A stretch of DNA of 63,661 bases from Variovorax gracilis (GTDB lineage Bacteria; Pseudomonadota; Gammaproteobacteria; Burkholderiales; Burkholderiaceae_C), in NCBI RefSeq assembly GCF_030317115.1, contig NZ_JASZYF010000032.1:1-63661 (forward strand), read 5' to 3'. Position numbers and translations under genes: made by a program. Shown piece by piece: positions 34,661 to 42,269 of the stretch; positions within the stretch are counted from its first letter, which is position 1, and each line of letters begins with the position of its first letter. The notes under the pieces were generated by a model. The model ran no database searches. It worked only from the letters and a program-made list of their open reading frames with translations, and was not told the DNA's origin.

Positions 34661-35914
34661 ATGACCTACCCATTCCTCGGTCGGCTGCGCGTGATCGAAA
34701 GCTCAGCCTTCATTGCTGCTCCCCTCGCCGGCCTCACGCTCGCTCAATACGGTGCCGATGTCATCCGCGTCGACATGATTGGCGGAGGCATCGACTACGC
34801 ACGCATGCCCCGCATGCCGGACCCCGCAGGCCGAGGTCGCAGTCTCTATTGGACCGCGCTGAACAAGGGGAAGCGGTCGGTGGCGATTGATCTGCGCAAG
34901 CCCGAGGGGCGTGAGTTGATCCAGGCCTTGGCGACGGCACCGGGACCGGACGCAGGCGTGCTGCTGACCAACATCGGCACGCCGTGGCTCTCCCATCAAG
35001 CTCTGGCCGAAAAGCGTGCGGATGTCATCAGTTGCACCATCCAGGGAAACGGCGACGGAAGCACGGCCGTCGACTACACAGTGAACTGCGCGACCGGCTA
35101 CCCCCTGATCACCGGTGGCGGCTCGCCGACGGCGCCGGTCAACCACGTCCTGCCCGCATGGGACATCGCATGCGCCTACCAGGCGGCATTCGCGGTGTTG
35201 GCCGCGGTGGACCACCGTCGTCGAACGGCGCAGGGCGCGGAGCTCAAGCTGGCGCTCTCCGACATGGCGTTCACGATGCTTTCCCATCTCGGCGTCTTGG
35301 CCGAGTCCGAGCAGCTCCACCAGGAGCGCCCCTCGATCGGCAACCACTTGTACGGGGCTTTCGGACGCGACTTCATGACCTCGGACGGTCGGCGCATCAT
35401 GGTCGCAGCGATTTCGGCTGGCCAGTGGAAATCGCTGGTCAAGTGCTGCGACATCTCTGCGCCGATCGCGCAGATGCAGCGCGATCTTCATCTCAATTTC
35501 GACGACGAGGCACAGCGCTTCGAAGGCCGCGACTCCATCGCTGAGCTGGTCGAGCCCTGGTTCGCGCAACGGACTGCGGAAGAGGCCGAGGCGGCACTCG
35601 AGGCCAGCAAGGTTTGCTGGGGCCGCTACAGCTCCGTGCAGGAGCTTCTCGCGCACGACAAGCGTGTCAGCACCGCGAACCCGGTGTTTGAGCGAATCAA
35701 CACCCCTGGCATTGGCGAGCACCTCGCAGCTGGCGCGGCCATCCGTGCACCGGCAATGGATCGCGCCCCGACCGCGCCGGCGCCGCTGTTGGGGACACAT
35801 ACCGACGAGGTCCTGGAACAGGTGCTGAGCCTGACTCCTGAAGCCGTGGGACGGCTGCATGACGCTGGCGTTATCGCGGGTCCCGAGCGCGATCCATCTG
35901 TAGCGGCTGCCTGA
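34661..35914 (+). CDS. CaiB/BaiF family CoA-transferase 1
   Basis: A 417-aa family III CoA-transferase that moves CoA between carboxylates. LRVIESSAFIAAPLAGLTLAQ (CoA-binding opening), GADVIRVD and NKGKRSVAIDLRKPEGREL are family hallmarks. In AWDIACAYQAAFAV an Asp takes the usual catalytic position. The ATG at 34661 gives the family N-terminus; the frame from 34553 adds an unrelated tail. It sits 223 bp behind gntR and 28 bp before the MFS gene. In this cluster it could activate the incoming acid to its CoA ester. It is not closely similar to copies 2 and 3 in the window. Confidence 0.9.
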   Translation: MTYPFLGRLRVIESSAFIAAPLAGLTLAQYGADVIRVDMIGGGIDYARMPRMPDPAGRGRSLYWTALNKGKRSVAIDLRKPEGRELIQALATAPGPDAGVLLTNIGTPWLSHQALAEKRADVISCTIQGNGDGSTAVDYTVNCATGYPLITGGGSPTAPVNHVLPAWDIACAYQAAFAVLAAVDHRRRTAQGAELKLALSDMAFTMLSHLGVLAESEQLHQERPSIGNHLYGAFGRDFMTSDGRRIMVAAISAGQWKSLVKCCDISAPIAQMQRDLHLNFDDEAQRFEGRDSIAELVEPWFAQRTAEEAEAALEASKVCWGRYSSVQELLAHDKRVSTANPVFERINTPGIGEHLAAGAAIRAPAMDRAPTAPAPLLGTHTDEVLEQVLSLTPEAVGRLHDAGVIAGPERDPSVAAA

Positions 35915-35942
35915 GCCTCTCAACCAACTGCAGGAGACAAAC

Positions 35943-37256
35943 ATGAGCCAGATCGCAGCAGCAAACGTTCCCGGATCCACGGCCCACAAGAAGTGGCTGA
36001 TCATCATGCCCGCTGTATTCGTGATGTACATGATCTCGTTCTTCGATCGAGTCAACATCGGCATGGCGTTGCCTTACATCACGAAGGAAATGTCGTTGAC
36101 GTCGGTCCAGGCAGGCTGGATCGGCAGCGCGTTCGCATGGGGATATTTGATCACCCAGCTTCTCGCCGGATACCTGGCCTTGCGATTTGGTCCGCGCCTT
36201 CTGATCGGTGCGTGCCTGGTGCTGTTCGGTGGCATAGCCGTTGCGACGGGTTTCGCAAGGACCTTTGAGGAACTGTTGGCGATTCGCTTCCTCCTGGGAT
36301 TGGCAGAAGGACCGATATACGCCGCAACCTCGATGCTGCTGGCGCAGTGGTTCATCAAGTCGGAGCGCGGCCGCGCCTTCGGCATCTGGAACCTGAGCGT
36401 CGCAGCGGGCGGCTTCCTGGCCGGCCCCGTCTCCGCGGCCATCCTTGCGCACCACGACTGGCGAATGATGATGGTCATTGAGGGTCTTCCTGCCTGGGCC
36501 TTCTGCCTGGTCTGGTTCCTGGCAATCCCCAAGGGCCTCGACAGCGCGAAATGGCTCGCGGCGTCTGATCGCGAGGCCATTCACAGCAGCCTTGCCACCG
36601 AACAGGCCGCCCACGGAGACAAGCAGACTGACTCCTGGATCACGACATTCAAGGAGCCGTCGGTCTGGCTTCTCATGCTCGGCTTTTCCTGCAGTCAGAT
36701 CATTCTCTACGGGCTGACCCTTTGGCTGCCCACGATATTCAAGACGCACGAACACCTGAGCGGCATGACCGTGGGCGTGCTCTCGGGCGCGCCCTTCATC
36801 ATGGCAATGTTCGGCGCGTACTACATCACTCACCGCTCTGACAAGCACGGGCAAGAGCGTCGAAAGCATGCAGCTGTTCCCATGATCATCATCGGAGCCA
36901 TGTTGACCGCGCTTGCCAATGTCCCGGATCGCTTTCTCGCCGTTCAGATCGCCCTGATCCTGCTCATCGGTTTCATGATGAAGATGCCCACGCCGCTGAT
37001 CTCGTCCTACCTGACAGAGATCCTTCCGCTGCGCCGGGCCATTCCCGCCGTGGGCGTCGTGATCGGCGGCGGAAGCTTTCTTGGACAGTTCCTCGGCCCG
37101 CTGCTGATCGGATACCTCAAGTCCACCTCACCAGGGTTCGCCTCGTCATTCCTCGCGCTTGGCATGCTGAGCATTGCGGGCGGCACCCTCTTGCTCCTGG
37201 CCCGCGCAAGCAGGAAGCGTTTGGCGACTGGCTTGGCAGCCTCCGCGTCGCACTGA
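35943..37256 (+). CDS. MFS transporter, anion:cation symporter type
   Basis: A 437-aa twelve-helix permease. FFDRVNIGMALPYITKEMSL after helix 1 is the signature of the ACS subfamily (tartrate, phthalate, hexuronate carriers). A charged central loop (about residues 200-235) separates the two halves. GGAGACAAAC lies before the ATG. It lies between the CoA-transferase and hydratase-like genes, so it is probably the uptake system for the acid degraded by the cluster, in parallel with the Bug receptor encoded at 39180. Confidence 0.92.
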   Translation: MSQIAAANVPGSTAHKKWLIIMPAVFVMYMISFFDRVNIGMALPYITKEMSLTSVQAGWIGSAFAWGYLITQLLAGYLALRFGPRLLIGACLVLFGGIAVATGFARTFEELLAIRFLLGLAEGPIYAATSMLLAQWFIKSERGRAFGIWNLSVAAGGFLAGPVSAAILAHHDWRMMMVIEGLPAWAFCLVWFLAIPKGLDSAKWLAASDREAIHSSLATEQAAHGDKQTDSWITTFKEPSVWLLMLGFSCSQIILYGLTLWLPTIFKTHEHLSGMTVGVLSGAPFIMAMFGAYYITHRSDKHGQERRKHAAVPMIIIGAMLTALANVPDRFLAVQIALILLIGFMMKMPTPLISSYLTEILPLRRAIPAVGVVIGGGSFLGQFLGPLLIGYLKSTSPGFASSFLALGMLSIAGGTLLLLARASRKRLATGLAASASH

Positions 37257-37342
37257 GACAAGTGAGTGGGCTGTATTTCTATCTTGCGGTTGAACACCGG
37301 CCCCTTCGACGCCCCTGGATCACCACACCTAAGGAGCCAAGT

Positions 37343-38224
37343 ATGGCAATGAACGATTTCAACGATTGGATTGGTCGTACGGAGACGACGCACGCACGCA
37401 TCGATCCCCATTCGGTCGCCGCGATGGGTGCAACATTGGACGCGACGGACGAATCGCGCGTCGGGGACGCTCTTGCGCCAGGCTGGCATTGGCTGTTCTT
37501 CAATCCTGTCGTCGCGCAAAGCGCACTCGGCGAAGACGGTCATCCTCGCAGGGATGTTCCGGGAAGCTTTCTGCCACCGATTCCTCTGCCACGCCGCATG
37601 TGGGCTGCCAGTCGGATCAGATACTTGACGGCGATCGCAATCGGTTCCGAAGCGATCCGGACCAGCAGGATTCTCAGGATCACGCCCAAGGAAGGTCGCT
37701 CGGGCAGCATGTGCTTCGTGACGGTTGCTCACACCACAACGGTGGACGATCAGGTGTGCGTCGTGGAGGAACAAGACATTGTTTACCGCGAAGCGGCCGC
37801 TGCGCCAGCGCCGAGACCTGCCGAAGCGCCGGCTGATGCACCGATCCAGTGGCGTGAAAGTCATGTCCCCAACACCACACTGCTGTTCAGGTATTCGGCG
37901 CTGACGTTTAACGGGCATCGCATCCACTACGACCAGCCCTACGCGCAAGACGTGGAGTTCTATCGGGGCCTTGTGGTTCATGGACCCCTCACTGCCACGC
38001 TGCTTCAACAGTTTGCTAGGCGCTGCAAGCCAGCCTTGAGACTGGCGAGCTTTGAGTTCAAGGGCGTCAGCCCCCTGTACTGCGACGAGCCCATGGAACT
38101 CCAGGCTTGGGACATGCAGTCCACCGGCGAACTCCACCTCAGAGCAGTGAACGGCGAGGGTGCGTCGTGCATGGAAGCCGTTGCAAAGTGGTCTAGGTGC
38201 GAACCAAGGATGAGGCGGCCATGA
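37343..38224 (+). CDS. MaoC/FAS1-like hydratase, mesaconyl- or itaconyl-CoA hydratase type
   Basis: A 293-aa double hot-dog protein. The N-terminal FAS1-like dehydratase domain (about residues 1-140) contains GWHWLFFNPVVAQSALGEDG. The C-terminal MaoC half has NGHRIHYDQPYAQDVEFY (His and Asp of the hydratase site) and GLVVHGPLTATLLQQF. Relatives are mesaconyl-C4-CoA hydratases and itaconyl-CoA hydratase, which form citramalyl-CoA. The ATG at 37343 has GGAG 7 nt before it; the upstream frame lacks a signal. It is the last gene of the first GntR unit. Operator site 2 starts 40 bp after its stop. Confidence 0.88.
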   Translation: MAMNDFNDWIGRTETTHARIDPHSVAAMGATLDATDESRVGDALAPGWHWLFFNPVVAQSALGEDGHPRRDVPGSFLPPIPLPRRMWAASRIRYLTAIAIGSEAIRTSRILRITPKEGRSGSMCFVTVAHTTTVDDQVCVVEEQDIVYREAAAAPAPRPAEAPADAPIQWRESHVPNTTLLFRYSALTFNGHRIHYDQPYAQDVEFYRGLVVHGPLTATLLQQFARRCKPALRLASFEFKGVSPLYCDEPMELQAWDMQSTGELHLRAVNGEGASCMEAVAKWSRCEPRMRRP

Positions 38225-38264
38225 ATATAGGGTAAGTACTCATCTGGTACGCAATCACTCGATC

Positions 38265-38288
38265 TAGAATGTACGTACATTACAACAT
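38265..38288. promoter_or_regulatory. Candidate GntR operator, site 2
   Basis: The second copy of the 24-bp site, with palindrome ATGTACGTACAT at 38269-38280. It lies 37 bp before the enoyl-CoA hydratase start codon, within the expected promoter. Bases outside the 24-mer diverge from site 1, so the conservation is restricted to the site. Confidence 0.75.
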
Positions 38289-38325
38289 TAGACCATTTAG
38301 CAAACGCCAACCAGACCGCACTGAC

Positions 38326-39105
38326 ATGACCGATACCAAGATCACCATCGAGCGAGAAGACCGCTACGCCATCATCTTCCTGGACAACGCGCCGATGAAC
38401 GTCGTGTCGGCGCCGCTGACCCGGCAGCTTTATGCCGCACTGAAGTCGCTGGAAAGTGACGACACCGTTCGGGCCCTGGTGCTGACCGGCGCCGGGAGTC
38501 GCGCCTTCTGCGCCGGTTCGGACATCTCGGAACTCACCGAGATGTCAGAGCCTGGTGCTGCACTGGAGAAGAAGCTGATCTTCCAGAACAAGGTGTTCGA
38601 GACCCTGCGTTCCTTCCCCAAGCCAACGATCGCTGCACTCAACGGCTACACCTACGGCGGAGGCCTTGAAATTGCCGCTTGCTGCGATCTGATCGTCGCC
38701 GAAGCGCAGGTCAAGCTGTGTCTGCCAGAGATCAAGCTGGGCGTTTTCCCGAGCAGCGGCGGCACTTACCGCGTGGCGCGTCGCATCGGCGAATCGCGCA
38801 CGAAGGAAATGATCTTCCTTGGCGAACCCATCACCGCCGCGCAAGCCCATAACTGGGGACTTGTAAACCGTCTCGTCGAACAGGGCACCGCGCTGGCCGA
38901 GGCGAAGGGCATCGCACAAACACTGGCCAAGGGTCCAAGCTTGGCCTTGCATGCCGCCAAGTCCATCGTCAATCTTGCGTTTGACCGGTCAGACGCGGAA
39001 GCCGTCGGAGAGTCGCTCAAAGCCAGCGATCGTGTCTTCTGCTCGGCCGACGCCAAGGAGGGCATCGCCGCATTCCTGCAGAAGCGTCCGGCTGCATTCT
39101 CCTGA
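38326..39105 (+). CDS. Enoyl-CoA hydratase/isomerase
   Basis: A 259-aa crotonase-fold enzyme. LTGAGSRAFCAGSDISEL is the oxyanion-hole region. GGGLEIAACCDLIVA and LPEIKLGVFPSSGGTYRVAR hold the second oxyanion Gly and the catalytic Glu positions. The ATG at 38326 follows operator site 2; the frame that begins at 38269 runs through the palindrome and has no ribosome binding site. First gene of the second GntR unit. It could hydrate or isomerise the unsaturated acyl-CoA that the MaoC-like protein does not handle. Confidence 0.9.
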   Translation: MTDTKITIEREDRYAIIFLDNAPMNVVSAPLTRQLYAALKSLESDDTVRALVLTGAGSRAFCAGSDISELTEMSEPGAALEKKLIFQNKVFETLRSFPKPTIAALNGYTYGGGLEIAACCDLIVAEAQVKLCLPEIKLGVFPSSGGTYRVARRIGESRTKEMIFLGEPITAAQAHNWGLVNRLVEQGTALAEAKGIAQTLAKGPSLALHAAKSIVNLAFDRSDAEAVGESLKASDRVFCSADAKEGIAAFLQKRPAAFS

Positions 39106-39179
39106 GCCATTCCGGGCGACGTTGGCTGCAACCCTGAGGCCGCGACCTTCATCTTTCAACCTTCATTGGAGACAACACC

Positions 39180-40163
39180 GTGAACTCTTTCCATCGCCGT
39201 TCGATGCTGGCCCTGGCCTGCGGCGTCGCACTGACCGCCAGCGTCCCTGCACTCGCTGCCGATGACACCTATCCCACCAGGCCCATCAAGGTGATCGTGC
39301 CGTTTCCGGCAGGTGGCACTACGGACACCCTGATGCGGATCGTGACACCTCGCCTGAGCAAATCCCTGGGGCAGCCTGTTGTCATCGAGAACAAATCCGG
39401 TGCTTCGGCCACGGTCGGTGCGGACTTCGTTGCCAAGGCGGCACCTGATGGCTACACGCTGCTAGTGGGAGCCGCGCATCACACCATCGCCCAAGCAGTT
39501 TTCGCCAAGCTCCCTTACAGCTTTGATCGCGATCTGGCGCCGGTCGGCATGATGGCGTTGGTGCCGAACGTTGTAGTGGTCAATGCAGCGGTGCCCGCCA
39601 AGTCCGTCCAGGAGCTTGTCGCCATCACGAAGGCCAACCCGGACAAGTACAACTACGCCTCCGCGGGTCCGGGCTCTGCCCATCATCTGATCGGCGAAAT
39701 GTTCAAGCTGCGAACGGGCGCTCAACTGACCCACATTCCGTACCGCGGCAGCGCGCCGGCAGTCGCAGACCTGCTCGGCGGCCAGGTGTCAGTCATGTTC
39801 GACACCGTCACCTCTTCATTGCCGCACATCAAGGCACAGAAACTCAGAGCACTTGCAGTCACGACCGCGAAGCGTTCGAGCGCTCTCCCCGACGTGCCGA
39901 CGCTCGCAGAAGCCGGCGTGCCCAACTTCGACGTCGGCACCTGGTTCGGCCTGATGGCGCCGGCGGCCACGCCACCCGCAGTGATCGAGAAGTTGAACCG
40001 CGAGATCACAGCAATTCTGAAAGATCCCGATGTCCAGAAGCAGTTGCTCTCTCAAGGCATCGAACCCCAGCCCGGCACATCCGCCGAACTCAAGGCGCGT
40101 GTCACCAAGGAACTGACCGAATTCAGTTCGTTGGCGAAGCAAGCCAAGCTGACCGTTGAATAA
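39180..40163 (+). CDS. Bug-family (TTT) periplasmic substrate-binding protein 2
   Basis: A 327-aa receptor with signal peptide (MLALACGVALTASVPALA). Bug motifs: IVPFPAGGTTDTLMRIVTPR, IENKSGASATVGADFV, LLVGAAHHTIAQ, RGSAPAVADLLGGQVSVMFD, WFGLMAPAATPPAVIEKLN. The start is GTG, with GGAGACAAC 3-11 nt before it. It belongs to the second GntR unit, and its stop lies 10 nt before the CoA-transferase start. The ligand should be the cluster's substrate acid. No TctA/TctB permease accompanies it. Confidence 0.92.
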   Translation: MNSFHRRSMLALACGVALTASVPALAADDTYPTRPIKVIVPFPAGGTTDTLMRIVTPRLSKSLGQPVVIENKSGASATVGADFVAKAAPDGYTLLVGAAHHTIAQAVFAKLPYSFDRDLAPVGMMALVPNVVVVNAAVPAKSVQELVAITKANPDKYNYASAGPGSAHHLIGEMFKLRTGAQLTHIPYRGSAPAVADLLGGQVSVMFDTVTSSLPHIKAQKLRALAVTTAKRSSALPDVPTLAEAGVPNFDVGTWFGLMAPAATPPAVIEKLNREITAILKDPDVQKQLLSQGIEPQPGTSAELKARVTKELTEFSSLAKQAKLTVE

Positions 40164-40173
40164 GGAGCACATC

Positions 40174-41310
40174 TTGAAACCCCTCGAAGGCTTGCGCATT
40201 CTTTCGATCGAGCAGTTCGCTGCAGGTCCGTACGGCTCGATGTTCCTCGCGGACATGGGCGCCGAAGTCATCAAGATCGAGAACAAGGACATTGGCGGTG
40301 ACCCCGCGCGGTTCATGGGTCCGTACTTCCTCGGCACTGGCGACAGCCTCGTGTTCCAGGGCTGGAACACCAACAAGAAGAGCTTGTCGCTCGATATGAA
40401 GACGCAGCAGGGTCGCGCAGAATTCGAACAGCTGGTCGCTGGCGCCGACGCGGTGGTCAACAACCTTCGAGGTGATCAACCGGGCAAGCTCAGGCTCGAA
40501 TACAAGGATCTGGAGGCCATCAAGCCGGAGATCGTCTGTCTGCACATCTCGGCCTACGGCCGGCACAACTCACGCGAAGCCTGGCCTGGATACGACTTCC
40601 TGATGCAGGCGGAATCTGGGCTTATGGACCTCACCGGCGATCCAGAAGGCGAACCCGCGCGCTTCGGTGCCTCGGTCATCGACTACATGACCGGGATTAC
40701 CGGCATGCTTGGCCTGATGGGCGCTGTGCGCCGTGCGCAGATCACAAAGCAGGGCTGCGACGTCGATGTCAGCCTGTTCGACGTGGCTCTGCATCAACTT
40801 GGCTATGCCGGTACCTGGTATCTGAACGAAGGCCACGCATCGCGCCGACTGCCGCGTGGAGCGCACCTTTCCGTCACCCCGGTCCAGACTTTCAAGACCG
40901 GCGACGGATGGATCTACATCATGTGCATGACCGATAAGTTCTGGCACGCGCTTCTTGGCGTGATCGGCGACCCGGTCCTGACTGCAGACGAGCGATTCAA
41001 GTCGCAGAAGCTCCGGGCTGAGCACCGTGCAGAACTGACCGAGGCACTGGACAGTGCGTTCGGGAAGCAACCGACCGCGCATTGGCTCCAGGTTCTGACC
41101 GGCGTACTCCCGATTTCCCCGGTCCTCAACGTACGGCAGGCACTGGACAACCCCTTCCTTCGGGAGATCGACATGGTCAAGGACGTGCCTCACCCAGCCG
41201 ACCCCAAAATGAAACTGCTTGCCAACCCCATTCGGTTCGATGGCGAACGCCTCCAGCAGGCAGCCTGCCGGCCGCTTGCGGCCACACCGGTGGACACCGT
41301 TCCTGTCTGA
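40174..41310 (+). CDS. CaiB/BaiF family CoA-transferase 2
   Basis: A 378-aa family III CoA-transferase. LRILSIEQFAAGPYGSMFLA opens the fold, GAEVIKIENKDIGGDPARFM is the CoA-contact region, and the expected catalytic Asp lies in WPGYDFLMQAESGLMDLTG. The start is TTG at 40174, 7 nt after AAGGAG; another TTG at 40156 lies before that site and is less likely. It follows the Bug gene by 10 nt. With CitE/CitF-like genes next, it probably makes the CoA ester that is hydrated and cleaved downstream. Confidence 0.9.
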   Translation: MKPLEGLRILSIEQFAAGPYGSMFLADMGAEVIKIENKDIGGDPARFMGPYFLGTGDSLVFQGWNTNKKSLSLDMKTQQGRAEFEQLVAGADAVVNNLRGDQPGKLRLEYKDLEAIKPEIVCLHISAYGRHNSREAWPGYDFLMQAESGLMDLTGDPEGEPARFGASVIDYMTGITGMLGLMGAVRRAQITKQGCDVDVSLFDVALHQLGYAGTWYLNEGHASRRLPRGAHLSVTPVQTFKTGDGWIYIMCMTDKFWHALLGVIGDPVLTADERFKSQKLRAEHRAELTEALDSAFGKQPTAHWLQVLTGVLPISPVLNVRQALDNPFLREIDMVKDVPHPADPKMKLLANPIRFDGERLQQAACRPLAATPVDTVPV

Positions 41311-41411
41311 GGTCACCGGTTCGACCCGTATCCGTGACAGAAAGCCGCGACGGTCCATCAACGGGTGGGAGCGGCTGTCCGACCAATTTTTTCAGTGATT
41401 CGACCTACACC

Positions 41412-42269
41412 ATGTCAAATTTGAAGCCCGAGCGTTGCGCCACGGCGCGAAGCTTCCTTTTCGTGCCAGCGAATCGACCGGATCGGTTCGACAAAGCGCT
41501 GAACAGCGGCGCTGACGTGATCATCCTCGACCTCGAAGACAGCGTGCCTTCGCAGGACAAGGCACTGGCCCGCGAAGCTGTCTCTGCGTGCTGGCAAGCC
41601 ATCGCCCAACAAGATGTTTGCGTAGTCGTTCGAATCAATGCAGAAGGAAGCCCCGAATGGAATGCGGACATCGAACTGGTCAGCCGCCTTCCCGGTCTCG
41701 GGGGCATATTGCTTCCCAAGGCTGAGAGAACATCCACGCTGGAGTTGCTCGGCGAGCGACTGCGCGGTATCCGCATCCTGGCGCTGATCGAAAGCGCCGC
41801 TGGGCTGGACAATCTCAAAGCGATCGCTGGCATGCCGAACGTGGTCCGGCTGGTGGTCGGCCACATCGACTTCATGGCCGACACGGGCATCGCCTGCAGC
41901 GAGGACGAACGGGAGTTGGATCCACTTCGATTCGCCGTTTCGATGGCGTCTCGAGGCGCCGGGCTTGCGCCACCAGTCGACGGAGTGACGGTGCAGACAA
42001 CGGATGCGCGACGTCTTGCGGCTGACACGCTGCGGGGCAAGCGGTTCGGCTTCGCCGGCAAGCTATGCATTCATCCTCAGCAAGTCGCCGGTGTCCATGC
42101 GGCGTTTGCACCATCTGCCAACGACGTGTTGTGGGCGCGACGCGTGCTGGAAGCGGACGCTGCCTCGAACGGCGCTGCCGTGCAGCTCGACGGCCGTATG
42201 GTCGATTTGCCAGTGGTCTTGCAGGCCCGGCGGACCTTGGCGATGGTCGGAACGTCGATCGAACCATGA
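41412..42269 (+). CDS. CitE-like HpcH/HpaI-family acyl-CoA lyase
   Basis: A 285-aa TIM-barrel lyase. FVPANRPDRFDKAL, VIILDLEDSVP (metal-ligand region), GILLPKAE, ALIESAAGLDN (catalytic Glu) and GHIDFMADTG (Asp) are intact. CitE-type proteins split citryl-, malyl- or citramalyl-thioesters into acetyl-thioester and a 2-oxo or oxalo acid. Since no CitD acyl carrier is encoded here, CoA esters are the likely substrate; citramalyl-CoA would fit the hydratase-like gene at 37343. Its stop overlaps the citF-like start (ATGA), so translation is coupled. Confidence 0.88.
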   Translation: MSNLKPERCATARSFLFVPANRPDRFDKALNSGADVIILDLEDSVPSQDKALAREAVSACWQAIAQQDVCVVVRINAEGSPEWNADIELVSRLPGLGGILLPKAERTSTLELLGERLRGIRILALIESAAGLDNLKAIAGMPNVVRLVVGHIDFMADTGIACSEDERELDPLRFAVSMASRGAGLAPPVDGVTVQTTDARRLAADTLRGKRFGFAGKLCIHPQQVAGVHAAFAPSANDVLWARRVLEADAASNGAAVQLDGRMVDLPVVLQARRTLAMVGTSIEP

